DNA of 64,000 bases from Brevundimonas sp. (GTDB taxonomy: Bacteria; Pseudomonadota; Alphaproteobacteria; Caulobacterales; Caulobacteraceae), in assembly GCA_027531145.1 (NCBI GenBank), contig JAPZRF010000034.1, positions 1 through 64,000 of the forward strand. Reading direction: 5' to 3'. Positions 17,683 to 26,519 of the stretch are shown here, piece after piece. The translations under genes and the position numbers were made by a program. Each line of letters begins with the position of its first letter. The stretch's first letter is position 1. Below the pieces are notes generated by a model, which had not been told where the DNA came from, made no database searches, and worked only from the letters and a program-made list of their open reading frames with translations.

Positions 17683-18738
17683 ATGATCCGCACCCTGCTC
17701 GCCGCCGGCGCGGCGCTATGCACCCTGGCGCTCGCCGCCTGCGGCGACACCGGCGGCACCGGCCAGGCCCGCAACGGCGTCTGGGCCGCCGGCTCCTCGA
17801 CCGTGTTCCCCTTCACCACCCGGGTGGCCGAAACCTTCTCGCGCAACCAGGGCGGTGCCACCCCGCGCGTCGAGGCGCTGGGCACCGGCGGCGGCATCCA
17901 GGCCTTCTGCCAGGGCATCGGCCCGGCCACCCCGGACGTCGCCAACGCCTCGCGCCGCATGACGGCGTCAGAGTTCGACATGTGCGCGCAGAACGGCGTC
18001 ACCGAGATCATCGAGCTGCAGATCGGCTATGACGGGATCGTCGTGGCCACGGCGCGCAGCGGGGCCTCCTTCGACCTGCGCCTGCAGGACATGTACCTGG
18101 CCCTGGCGAAGGAGGTTCCGGTGAACGGTGCCCTGGCTGTCAATCCGGCGACCCAGTGGAGCCAGATCAACTCGGCCCTGCCGGCCCAGCGCATCCAGGT
18201 CTATGGCCCGCCGCCGACCTCGGGCACCCGCGACGCCTTCCTTGAGCTGGGCATGGGGCCGGGCGCCGAGCGCCTGCCGGAGCTGGCCGCGCTCAAGGCG
18301 TCGGACGAGGATCGCTTCGAGGCCGTCTCGCACACCCTGCGCGAGGATGGTCTTTGGATCGACGCCGGCGAGAACGACAACGCCATCCTACAGACCCTGA
18401 CCCGCACCCCGGGCGCGGTCGGCGTGTTCGGCTATTCCTTCCTCGAGCAGAACCGCGATGCGGTGAAGGCCGAGACCATCGACGGCATCGCCCCGTCGGT
18501 CGAGACCATCGCCGACGGCTCCTATCCGCTGGCGCGCAGCCTCTTCATCTATGTGAAGAAGGCCCACATCGGGGTGATCCCGGGCCTGCAGGAGTTCGTC
18601 AACGAGTTCGTCTCGGACGCCTCGGCTGGCCGTGGCGGCTATCTGGAAGATCGCGGCCTGATCCCGCTGCAGCCGGAGGAGCTGGTCCGTCAGCGCCAGA
18701 TCGCCCAGTCCGGCACGGCCATGGCCCGGCCCGAGTAA
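17683..18738 (+). CDS. PstS-like phosphate-binding lipoprotein
   Basis: A 351-residue substrate-binding protein with a lipoprotein signal (LCTLALAAC). The ligand-binding signatures of PstS are present: AAGSSTVFPFTTRVAETF, GTGGGIQAFCQGIG, NASRRMTASEF and PPTSGTRDAF. It lies 35 nt after phnE on the same strand, but no pstCAB genes follow. It may therefore deliver phosphate to a distant Pst system, or work with PhnCE as a second receptor. Alkaline phosphatase lies convergently next door, consistent with a phosphate-scavenging cluster. Confidence 0.87.
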   Translation: MIRTLLAAGAALCTLALAACGDTGGTGQARNGVWAAGSSTVFPFTTRVAETFSRNQGGATPRVEALGTGGGIQAFCQGIGPATPDVANASRRMTASEFDMCAQNGVTEIIELQIGYDGIVVATARSGASFDLRLQDMYLALAKEVPVNGALAVNPATQWSQINSALPAQRIQVYGPPPTSGTRDAFLELGMGPGAERLPELAALKASDEDRFEAVSHTLREDGLWIDAGENDNAILQTLTRTPGAVGVFGYSFLEQNRDAVKAETIDGIAPSVETIADGSYPLARSLFIYVKKAHIGVIPGLQEFVNEFVSDASAGRGGYLEDRGLIPLQPEELVRQRQIAQSGTAMARPE

Positions 18739-18746
18739 CCGGACCC

Positions 18747-18772
18747 GCCCGCCCCGGCGATCCGGGGCGGGC
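18747..18772. terminator. Bidirectional hairpin between pstS-like and phoA-like genes
   Basis: An 11-bp perfect stem (GCCCGCCCCGG / CCGGGGCGGGC) with a CGAT loop, between two convergent genes. There is no T tract on either side. Confidence 0.6.
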
Positions 18773-18780
18773 CGCCGGCC

Positions 18781-20280
18781 TCACTCGTGATACATGCCCA
18801 TGGCATGGGCCATGACGTGATTGATCACGTGCTGTTCAATGACGCCGCCGAACAGGTGCGCCCACGGCCCGGCGGCGAGCACCGCCACGTCCTCGCCGCC
18901 GTGGGCGGCCGAGGGCAGGGGCGCAAGCGCCGGGTGGATGAAGCCCGGATCGTCGACATCGGCGTCTGACAGGTCCGCGCGCGGTCCCATCGCCCCGCCC
19001 GGGCCGTTGGCGTAGCTCAGCACCGTGGCCGGCTTGCCGTCAGCCAGCCGCATCGGTGCGCCGTCCGCGCCGGTCACAAGGCCGAGCACCGGCACCCCGC
19101 GCGGCGAATAGCCCGTGAGGGTCAGGTTGTGGCTGTGGTCGGCGGTGACGATCACCAGGGTGTCGCGCAGGTCGACCGCCTCGAGGGCGGCGCGCACGGC
19201 GGCGTCGAAGGCGAGGGTGTCCTGCAGGGCCGCGCCGGCCTGGCCGACATGGTGGGCGTGGTCGATGCGGGCACCCTCGACCATCAGCACATAGCCCTCG
19301 CCGCGGGTCTGCAGAACGGCGATCGCCTTGCGCGTCATCTCGGCCAGCGACGGCTCGTTCTCGCGGGCGTGGGCGAAGCGCATATGGTCCGGCTCGAACA
19401 GGCCGAGCAGGCGCGAGGTGCGGGTGGGGTCGACGGCGTCGAACCCGGCCTGGTCAATGACAAAGGCACCCGCCGGGTTGGCCGCGCGCCACTCGGCGAT
19501 CAGGTCGCGGCCGTCCTGGCGCAGGCCGTTGCGGGACGGCGTCTCGGGGTCGGGCTGGCCTTCAGGCATGAAGTAGACGCGGCCACCCCCCAGCACCACA
19601 TCGAGGCCGTCCCCGTACGGCCATTCGATCATCTGGCGGGCGATGTCGCGGCAGCCGGCGGCGACGGCGGCGGGGGGCAGCTGGCGATCACTCTCCCAGT
19701 TGCGGTCCGGGCTGTGGGCCCAGGCCGCCGCCGGGGTAGCGTGGGTGACGCGGGCGGTGGTGACCACGCCGGTCGACAGGCCAGCGCGCTCGGCCCGGGC
19801 GAACAGGGTGTCCAGCGGGGCGGCGAGGGCGGCGGCGCAGTCTCGCGCCGGGGCGGCGGCGGCGACGTTGAGGACGCCGTTGCGGGTCTTGGCACCGGCG
19901 ACCATGGCCGTGGCGGTCGCAGCCGAGTCGGCCACCATGGCGTCATGGGTATAGGTCCGGACGAGGGCGGCATGCGGCAGGCCGTCCATGGCTAGGGGGC
20001 GGCTGCTCCCCGCCTCACCTGCCTGTTCCGCGCCGAGCAGTCGGGCGGCGGTGATGGTCGACACGCCCATGCCGTCGCCGATGAACAGGATGACGTTGCG
20101 CGCCCGGCCCTCGATCGGCCGGACCGCCAGGCGCTGCGCCAGCACGGCGCGGCCGTCGGCGAACCAGGTATCCTCGACCGGCGCGGCCGGCGGCGGGGTC
20201 TGGGCGAAGGCGGGGCCGGCGACGGCCAGGGCCGCAGCCGCGGCGGACAGGCGCAGGGTGGCGCGGATCGACCGGAACAT
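18781..20280 (-). CDS. Alkaline phosphatase, PhoA type
   Basis: A 499-residue secreted phosphomonoesterase. The signal peptide ends near AVAGPAFAQ. Active-site features of the family are VILFIGDGMG (metal-binding Asp69), the phosphorylated Ser119 in VADSAATATAM, EGARIDHAHH and VIVTADHSHN. ATG 20280 starts the signal peptide; the 87-codon longer frame is a shadow of the glycosyltransferase. It should release phosphate from organic esters in the periplasm, feeding the PstS-like and Phn transporters encoded convergently. A weak Pho-box-like sequence lies just upstream but is not convincing. Confidence 0.92.
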   Translation of the reverse strand: MFRSIRATLRLSAAAAALAVAGPAFAQTPPPAAPVEDTWFADGRAVLAQRLAVRPIEGRARNVILFIGDGMGVSTITAARLLGAEQAGEAGSSRPLAMDGLPHAALVRTYTHDAMVADSAATATAMVAGAKTRNGVLNVAAAAPARDCAAALAAPLDTLFARAERAGLSTGVVTTARVTHATPAAAWAHSPDRNWESDRQLPPAAVAAGCRDIARQMIEWPYGDGLDVVLGGGRVYFMPEGQPDPETPSRNGLRQDGRDLIAEWRAANPAGAFVIDQAGFDAVDPTRTSRLLGLFEPDHMRFAHARENEPSLAEMTRKAIAVLQTRGEGYVLMVEGARIDHAHHVGQAGAALQDTLAFDAAVRAALEAVDLRDTLVIVTADHSHNLTLTGYSPRGVPVLGLVTGADGAPMRLADGKPATVLSYANGPGGAMGPRADLSDADVDDPGFIHPALAPLPSAAHGGEDVAVLAAGPWAHLFGGVIEQHVINHVMAHAMGMYHE

Positions 20281-20347
20281 GGCGGGCCTCAGGGGTCGGG
20301 AAGCCGCCTGTCTAGACCGGATATGTGACGGTGCGGTCTCGCTCGCC

Positions 20348-21430
20348 TCAGGCGGCGCGGCCCCGCACCCGGGCCAGCCGCCGCAGCCGCCGCCAGAAGC
20401 GGCCGCGCTCGGGCTCCGGATAGGCCTGCAGGTTTCGCACGAACTCCTCGGCCGAGGCGCGCCAGCTGAATTTCTCGGCGTAGGCGCGCACGGTCTTCCG
20501 GTCGAGCTCCAGACAGGCCAGGCAGGCGACCCGCAGGTCATCGTCGATGGCCCCGGCGTCGGAGCCGGGGATGATGTCGATCGGGCCGTGCGCCGGGAAG
20601 GCCGCCACCGGGGTGCCCGTGGCCATGGCCTCGAGAATCACCAGACCGAAGGTGTCGGTCCAGCTGGGGAAGACGAAGACGTCGGCGTCGGCGAAGCAGC
20701 GCGCCAGCTCCTCGCCAAAGCGGGCGCCGAGGAATTTCGCCTCGGGGAAGCGGGTCTGCAGGTCCTCGCGCGCGGGGCCGTCGCCGACCACGATCTTGGT
20801 GCCCGGCAGGTCCAGCGTCAGGAAGGCCTCGATGTTCTTCTCCACAGCCACCCGGCCGACGTTGAGCCAGAAGGGGCGTGGCCAGTCGGCGCCGCCCAGC
20901 TCGGCGTAGATCGGTACCATGTCCGTGCGGAACAGCTCGGTGTCGACGCCCCGTGACCAGGGCGAGACATTGCGGAAGCCGTGCGCCACCAGCTCGTCGC
21001 GCAGGGTCGGGGTCGCGACCATCAGCCGGCCCGACGGCTTGTGGAACCACTTCATGTAGGCGTAGCCGACCTGCACGGGGATCGGGAACCGGGCCGAGAC
21101 ATACTCGGGGAACTTGGTGTGGTAGCTGGTGGTGAAGGGCAGCTTCCACTCGAGACAGATGCGCCGGGTGGCAATGCCGATCGGCCCCTCGGTGGCGACA
21201 TGCACCGCCTCGGGCTCGAAGGCGCGCAGCCGCTCGCGGATCTCCTCCTCGGCACCCAGCGCCAGTCGGATCTCCGGATAGGTGGGGCAGGGAATGGTCT
21301 TGAACTGGCTCGGCTCGACGACCTCGACCTCATGGCCCATGGCGCGGCACTCCGCGACCGTGCGGGTGAGGGTGCGGACGACGCCGTTGACCTGGGGCTC
21401 CCAAGCGTCAGTGGCCAGAACGATGCGCAT
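20348..21430 (-). CDS. Glycosyltransferase family 4 protein
   Basis: A 360-residue GT-B fold retaining glycosyltransferase. The N-terminal acceptor domain starts MRIVLATDAWEPQVNGV with the RTLTRT stretch. The sugar-nucleotide domain has NVGRVAVEKN, VVGDGPARE and the E-x7-E motif region FGLVILEAMATGTPV. The sequence style (HVATEGPIG, PFTTSYHTKFPEY) is that of lipid glycosyltransferases of the MgtA/SqdX type, which add sugars to diacylglycerol. Such glycolipids replace phospholipids under phosphate limitation in many alphaproteobacteria, which would fit the neighbouring phosphate genes. The acceptor is inferred only. ATG 21430 matches the canonical N terminus. Confidence 0.85.
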   Translation of the reverse strand: MRIVLATDAWEPQVNGVVRTLTRTVAECRAMGHEVEVVEPSQFKTIPCPTYPEIRLALGAEEEIRERLRAFEPEAVHVATEGPIGIATRRICLEWKLPFTTSYHTKFPEYVSARFPIPVQVGYAYMKWFHKPSGRLMVATPTLRDELVAHGFRNVSPWSRGVDTELFRTDMVPIYAELGGADWPRPFWLNVGRVAVEKNIEAFLTLDLPGTKIVVGDGPAREDLQTRFPEAKFLGARFGEELARCFADADVFVFPSWTDTFGLVILEAMATGTPVAAFPAHGPIDIIPGSDAGAIDDDLRVACLACLELDRKTVRAYAEKFSWRASAEEFVRNLQAYPEPERGRFWRRLRRLARVRGRAA

Positions 21431-21501
21431 GCTCTCGGCGGACCCTGCCGTTTCACGAACCCGATCTTCTAGACAATCCGGCGGGGGAAGGCGAGACGGC
21501 G

Positions 21502-21963
21502 TCACAGCGGCAGCACCGTAGTCGACTTGACCTCTTCCAGCACGGCGTAGGTGCGGGTCTCGCGCACGCCGGGCATGCGCACCAGCACATCGCCCAGGAA
21601 CGCCCGGTAGGCGTCCATGTCGGCCACCCGGGCCTTGATCAGATAGTCGAAGCCGCCGGCCACCATGTGGCACTCCAGCACCTCCGGCTGGCGGCGGACG
21701 GATTCGGCAAAGGCCTCGAACACATCGCCGGTGGTCCGGTCCAGCAGCACCTCGACGAAGATCAGCAGGTCGCGGCCGACCAGGGCCGGATCGACCATGG
21801 CGGCGTAGCCGGTGATGACACCGCGCTCGCGCAGCCGCCGCACCCGCTCGAAACAGGCGGCGGCCGACAGGTTGCAGCGCCGGGCCAGCTCGGCGTTGGA
21901 GATGCGGGCGTCGGACTGCAGCACCCGGAGGAGGCGGCGGTCGACGGCGTCAATCTCGATCAT
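21502..21963 (-). CDS. putR: Lrp/AsnC-family regulator, probable PutR
   Basis: A 153-residue Lrp/AsnC regulator. An N-terminal winged helix (DRRLLRVLQSDARISNAELAR, with ACFERVRRLRERG as recognition helix) precedes an RAM ligand domain (ECHMVAGGFDYLIKARV). It is divergent from putA with 109 nt between them, the standard arrangement of PutR, the proline-responsive activator of putA in alphaproteobacteria. The length and start match the family. Confidence 0.85.
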   Translation of the reverse strand: MIEIDAVDRRLLRVLQSDARISNAELARRCNLSAAACFERVRRLRERGVITGYAAMVDPALVGRDLLIFVEVLLDRTTGDVFEAFAESVRRQPEVLECHMVAGGFDYLIKARVADMDAYRAFLGDVLVRMPGVRETRTYAVLEEVKSTTVLPL

Positions 21964-22072
21964 CGGAATTCGGGCCTTCAGGCGAACGATCTTCGGCCAT
22001 TAAGCCTAACATACGAAGCACCTTTGGCGAAACCGGGATTATCGAGCGGCAATATCCACGGGTCTGAACCGC
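21964..22072. promoter_or_regulatory. putR-putA divergent control region
   Basis: The 109-nt intergenic segment is noticeably A/T-richer than its surroundings (TTAAGCCTAACATACGAAG). That is typical of an Lrp-type regulator binding site and the two promoters. No exact operator can be marked. Confidence 0.5.
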
Positions 22073-25000
22073 ATGAGCGCCGCCGCTGCCCCTTCCGCCC
22101 TCGCCGCCTGGGATATGCTGGACCATGGCAAGCACGAGGACGAGCGCGCGGTGGTGGCGCGCAACCTGTCCGGTCTGTCGCTGGACGCCGCCGAACGCGC
22201 CGCCGTGGTCGGCGGGGCCATCGATCTGGTCGAGCGCGCCCGCCTGAGCCCGCAGCGGCAGGGGGTGGTCGAGAGCTTCCTGCAGGAGTTCAGCCTCGGC
22301 ACCCGCGAGGGTCTGGCCCTGATGTGCTTGGCCGAGGCGCTGCTGCGCACCCCGGATGACGACACCCGCGACCGGCTGATCGCCGAGAAGATCGGCTCGG
22401 CCGACTGGGCCAGCCACCTGGGCAAGTCGGACAGCCTGTTCGTTAACGCCTCGACCTGGGGGCTGATGCTGACCGGCAAGCTGGTCGATGTCGACGAGGA
22501 CGCGCGCCGCGACCTGTCGGGCTTCCTCAAGCGTGTCGCCGGGCGGCTGGGCGAGCCGGTGATCCGCCGCGCCGTGGCCCAGGCCGTGCGCATCATGGGC
22601 GAACAGTTCGTGGTTGGCCGCACCATCGATGCGGCCCTGAAGCGCTCGGCGCGCGAGGGCTGGCTGTGCAGCTTCGACATGCTGGGCGAGGGGGCCCGCA
22701 CCGAGGCCGACGCCGAGCGCTACGAGCGCATCTATGCGGTGGCCATCGAGGCGGTGGGCCAGACGGCGCGCGGGCAGGGGCCGCAGGCCGGGCACGGGGT
22801 CTCGGTCAAGCTGTCGGCCCTGTCGCCGCGCTATGAGGCGACTCACGAGGGGCGGGTCTGGGACGAGCTGTACCCGCGGGTGAAGCGTCTCGCCCTGATC
22901 GCCGCCCAGCACGACATCAACTTCACCATGGACGCCGAGGAGGCGGACCGGCTGGCCCTGTCGCTGAAGCTGCTGGACCGGCTGGCGCGCGAGCCGGAGC
23001 TGGGCGGCTGGACCGGGCTCGGCCTGGCGGTGCAGGCCTATCAGAAGCGCGGCCCCGAGACGGTGGCGCGGATCGTCGAGCTGGCGCGTGACAGCGGCCG
23101 GCGGCTGATGGTGCGTCTGGTCAAGGGTGCCTACTGGGACAGCGAGATCAAGCGCGCCCAGGTGCTGGGCCGGCCGGACTATCCGGTGTTCACCACCAAG
23201 GCGGCGACCGACCTGAATTACCTGGTGTGCGCCGACCTGCTGATCCGCGGCGCGCCGCACGTCTATTCGCAGTTCGCCACCCACAACGCCCACACCCTGG
23301 CGGCGGTCCAGCACATGGCGCGCCGGTCGGGTGTGAAGGTCGAGTTCCAGCGCCTGCACGGCATGGGCGAGGCCCTCTATGACGCCGTGGCCAAAGCCTT
23401 CCCGGACGGCCGGTCGATCACCGTGCGCGCCTATGCGCCCGTCGGCGGCCATGAGGAACTGCTGCCCTATCTGGTTCGCCGCCTGCTGGAGAACGGCGCC
23501 AACTCCTCCTTCGTCCACGCCCTGCTGGACGAGCGCGTGCCCGCGGCCGCTGTGGCCGCCGATCCTGTCACCCAGGTCGAGGCCCAGCCCGACCGCCACC
23601 CCCGGATTCCCGTGCCCCGCGACCTCTACGGTGACCGCCAGAACTCCCTCGGCCGCGACTATAGCCAGGCCGCCGAACGCGCCGCCCATGCCACCGTCTT
23701 GGCGAAGGTCGACGCCGAGACCCGGACCGCCGGGCCGATCGTCGGCGGCCGCCTGCTGGCCGGGGTCGACAGCCGGCCGGTGACCAGTCCGTTCGACCGG
23801 ACGCAGATGCTGGGCCATGCCTCCGAGGCGACGACCGCCGACGTCGATGCGGCGGCGGAACGGGCGGCGGCGGCCCAGATCGGCTGGGACCGCAAGGGCG
23901 GGGCCGGTCGCGCCCCGGTGCTGCGCGCGATGGCCGATGCGCTGGAGGCCGACCTCGACCGGCTGGTGGCCCTGCTGGCCCGCGAGGCGGGCAAGACCCT
24001 GAACGACGGCGTCGCCGAGGTGCGTGAGGCGGCGGACTTCTGCCGCTACTACGCGATGCTGGCCGAGCGCGACTTCGGCGGCGAGCAGCCCCTCAAGGGC
24101 CCCGTCGGCGAGACCAACGCCCTGGTGCTGCACGGCCGCGGCGTGTTCGCCTGCATCAGCCCGTGGAACTTCCCGTTGGCCATCTTCACCGGCCAGATCG
24201 CCGCGGCGCTCGCCGCCGGCAACGCCGTGCTGGCAAAGCCGGCCGAGCAGACGCCGCTGATCGCCGCCGAGGCGGTTCGCCTGTTCCACAAGGCCGGCCT
24301 CGACGCCGACCTTCTGGCCCTGCTGCCCGGACGCGGCGAAACGGTCGGCGCGGCGCTGGTCAATCACCCGGCCATCGACGGCGTGGCCTTCACCGGCGGC
24401 ACCGAGACGGCCTGGGCCATCAACCGGTCCCTCGCCGAACGGCGCGGGCCGATCATCCCCTTCATCGCCGAGACCGGCGGGCTGAACGGCATGTTCGTCG
24501 ACACCACGGCCCTGCGCGAACAGGTGATCGACGACGTCATCCTCTCGGCCTTCGGCTCCGCCGGGCAGCGCTGCTCGGCCCTGCGGGTGCTGTATGTGCC
24601 GAAGGACTCGGCCGACGCCCTGATCGAGGGGCTGAAGGGGGCGCTGGCGGTGCAGGTGCTGGGCGACCCCGCCGACCCGGCCACCGACATCGGCCCGGTC
24701 ATCGACGCCGAGAGCCGCCGGGCGCTGGAGGCCCATGTGGCCCGGCTGGAGACGGAGGCGAAGGTGATCGCCCGCGCGGCCCTGCCCGCCGGCGCCGACA
24801 AGGGCGACCTGTTCGCCCCGACCATCGCCGAGATCCCGACGCCGGACTTCCTCGAGCGCGAGGTGTTCGGCCCCATCCTGCACATTCACCGCTACGACCC
24901 GGCCGAGCTGAAGACCGTGGCCGGCAGGCTGGCGGCGCGCGGTTATGGCCTGACGCTCGGCGTGCACAGCCGCATCGAGGCCTTCGCCGAGGAGGTCATG

Positions 25001-25204
25001 CGCCTGGTCCCGGCCGGCAATGTCTACGTCAACCGCGGCATCACCGGTGCGGTGGTCGGGGTACAGCCGTTCGGGGGCGAGGGCCTGAGCGGCACCGGGC
25101 CCAAGGCCGGCGGCCCCCACAGCCTGATCCGCTACGCCGCCGAAAAGGCCATCAGCGTCAACATCGCCGCCCAGGGCGGCGACCCGGCGTTGCTGAACCT
25201 CTAG
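22073..25204 (+). CDS. putA: Bifunctional proline dehydrogenase / P5C dehydrogenase PutA
   Basis: A 1043-residue enzyme that oxidises proline to glutamate. The first half is the FAD-dependent PRODH barrel (GVSVKLSALSPRYE, RLVKGAYWDSEIKRAQ, YSQFATHNAHT). The second half is the NAD-dependent aldehyde dehydrogenase (CISPWNFPLAIFTGQ, FTGGTETAWAI, FIAETGGLN, catalytic Cys834 in GSAGQRCSALR). It lacks the ribbon-helix-helix DNA-binding domain of E. coli PutA, which agrees with control by the divergent Lrp-type regulator. The length is that of the shorter PutA class without the C-terminal extra domain. Confidence 0.95.
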   Translation: MSAAAAPSALAAWDMLDHGKHEDERAVVARNLSGLSLDAAERAAVVGGAIDLVERARLSPQRQGVVESFLQEFSLGTREGLALMCLAEALLRTPDDDTRDRLIAEKIGSADWASHLGKSDSLFVNASTWGLMLTGKLVDVDEDARRDLSGFLKRVAGRLGEPVIRRAVAQAVRIMGEQFVVGRTIDAALKRSAREGWLCSFDMLGEGARTEADAERYERIYAVAIEAVGQTARGQGPQAGHGVSVKLSALSPRYEATHEGRVWDELYPRVKRLALIAAQHDINFTMDAEEADRLALSLKLLDRLAREPELGGWTGLGLAVQAYQKRGPETVARIVELARDSGRRLMVRLVKGAYWDSEIKRAQVLGRPDYPVFTTKAATDLNYLVCADLLIRGAPHVYSQFATHNAHTLAAVQHMARRSGVKVEFQRLHGMGEALYDAVAKAFPDGRSITVRAYAPVGGHEELLPYLVRRLLENGANSSFVHALLDERVPAAAVAADPVTQVEAQPDRHPRIPVPRDLYGDRQNSLGRDYSQAAERAAHATVLAKVDAETRTAGPIVGGRLLAGVDSRPVTSPFDRTQMLGHASEATTADVDAAAERAAAAQIGWDRKGGAGRAPVLRAMADALEADLDRLVALLAREAGKTLNDGVAEVREAADFCRYYAMLAERDFGGEQPLKGPVGETNALVLHGRGVFACISPWNFPLAIFTGQIAAALAAGNAVLAKPAEQTPLIAAEAVRLFHKAGLDADLLALLPGRGETVGAALVNHPAIDGVAFTGGTETAWAINRSLAERRGPIIPFIAETGGLNGMFVDTTALREQVIDDVILSAFGSAGQRCSALRVLYVPKDSADALIEGLKGALAVQVLGDPADPATDIGPVIDAESRRALEAHVARLETEAKVIARAALPAGADKGDLFAPTIAEIPTPDFLEREVFGPILHIHRYDPAELKTVAGRLAARGYGLTLGVHSRIEAFAEEVMRLVPAGNVYVNRGITGAVVGVQPFGGEGLSGTGPKAGGPHSLIRYAAEKAISVNIAAQGGDPALLNL

Positions 25205-26454
25205 GCGGGGACATTGAGGCTGCCGAAAACGCTCAGGCCGTCGAGGGTTTCGATTGTCAGAAGGTAGGCCCCCGGCTTGAGCAGAAGTGTCACGGTCGTG
25301 CGCTCCGGGGCGACCGGCGTCTGGTCGGACGGGATGGCGCCGAGGCCCTCGTTCATCCGCACGGCCTGCGCGAGCGCGACGCCGGTCCGCGGCGGCAGGG
25401 TGACCGGTACGGCGCGCCGGGTCGGGTCGGCGTGCAGCCAGCCGGGCCGGTCGTCGGGCGAGGCGAGGCGCGGGTGGAACACCGACAGGTCGACCCGGTC
25501 GAGATAGGGATCGGTGGTCAGGGCCCGCCCTCCCGGCTCGAACACGGCCACGGGCGCCTCCGGCTGCAGTCGCTCCAGCACGGCCCTTGTGAGCGGCGGG
25601 TCGAAGGCCGGATCCAGCGCCGGATAGTTGCCCGACTGTTCAATCGTCAGAGGATCGATGCCGGTCAGTCGTTTCAGTCGGCTGGCGAACCACTCCAGCT
25701 CGTCGACCGGGCTCTCGATCAGATGGTTGAAGCCACACAGGACGAAGACCTTCTGGTCCGGATGCCGCTCCAGCACATTGGCGATGAAGTTGCGGGCCTG
25801 GGCCTCCTCGCGCCGGTTGATCCGCTCGCGCCGGTCGGCGTCCGGATCACGCTCGCCGACGTCCTCATAGCCTTCCAGCCGGTAGCCGAGGTCGAGCGCG
25901 GTCCTGACCGCCTCAGCGTAGACCGGGTCGAGGCTGTAGTAGCCGTGGATCGGTCGGAACGCTTCGCCGCGGCTCAGCGTATCGACAGAGCCCGGCGGGG
26001 CGTCCGGTCCCCACGAGAAGGTCTCGGCGGCGAAGACGCTGAAGCCGAGCGGTCGCAGGGCGGTCAGCACCTGTTCGGCGAAATGCCGGTGTCGTGAGAC
26101 ATGGTGCGCCTCGTTCAGGATGACGATGCGGGCGTCACGGGCCCGCTCGACGATGGTGGCGATGGCCGGCGCGCTCTCCAGCGGGGGCATGTCGCGCGGC
26201 GGCGAGCCGGGGAGCGGCGCGCGCGTGGCGAGACCCTCATCGCCCACCAGAGATGCATGCTGCGCCAGGCGGCCCAGTGCACGGGCGTCGCCCGCCTCAT
26301 AGGCAGCCTTCTGCTCAAGGTACTCCGGCAGATAGAGATTGGCGCGAAGGAAGCGGTTGCGTGCGTCCAGCGGCTCCTGCGTCCGGCCCGCGACGGGCCC
26401 TGCGAGGCTCGCTAGCCCGAGGCCGGCGACCACCCGCCTGCGTGAAAGTTGCAT
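25201..26454 (-). CDS. Secreted ChaN/EreA-like protein of unknown function
   Basis: A 417-residue protein with a Tat-like leader (SRRRVVAGLGLASLAG). The central domain has ARIVILNEAHHVSRHRHFAEQVL, FAAETFSWG and VFVLCGFNHL. These resemble the ChaN/erythromycin-esterase-like fold, in which paired His and Glu residues form the active or metal site. The C-terminal ~120 residues look like a beta-rich add-on. The stop codon overlaps the convergent putA stop (CTAG). The substrate is unknown, and an esterase or a metal/heme-binding role are both possible. Confidence 0.6.
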   Translation of the reverse strand: MQLSRRRVVAGLGLASLAGPVAGRTQEPLDARNRFLRANLYLPEYLEQKAAYEAGDARALGRLAQHASLVGDEGLATRAPLPGSPPRDMPPLESAPAIATIVERARDARIVILNEAHHVSRHRHFAEQVLTALRPLGFSVFAAETFSWGPDAPPGSVDTLSRGEAFRPIHGYYSLDPVYAEAVRTALDLGYRLEGYEDVGERDPDADRRERINRREEAQARNFIANVLERHPDQKVFVLCGFNHLIESPVDELEWFASRLKRLTGIDPLTIEQSGNYPALDPAFDPPLTRAVLERLQPEAPVAVFEPGGRALTTDPYLDRVDLSVFHPRLASPDDRPGWLHADPTRRAVPVTLPPRTGVALAQAVRMNEGLGAIPSDQTPVAPERTTVTLLLKPGAYLLTIETLDGLSVFGSLNVPA

Positions 26455-26519
26455 GACTCATCCTCCCCTTGTGTCACGAGACGGGAGAAATCCGGCGAAA
26501 TCCGGGCCGTGCGACGCTT

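Noticed and set aside
20314-20331. Pho-box-like sequence upstream of the alkaline phosphatase
   Set aside because: On the minus strand CCGTCAC-ATAT-CCGGTCT has only one good half; the second half matches the consensus at about three of seven positions.
21950-25120. A 1056-residue minus-strand ORF opposite putA
   Set aside because: No motif, and composition is that of an antisense shadow. PutA on the plus strand explains the region fully.
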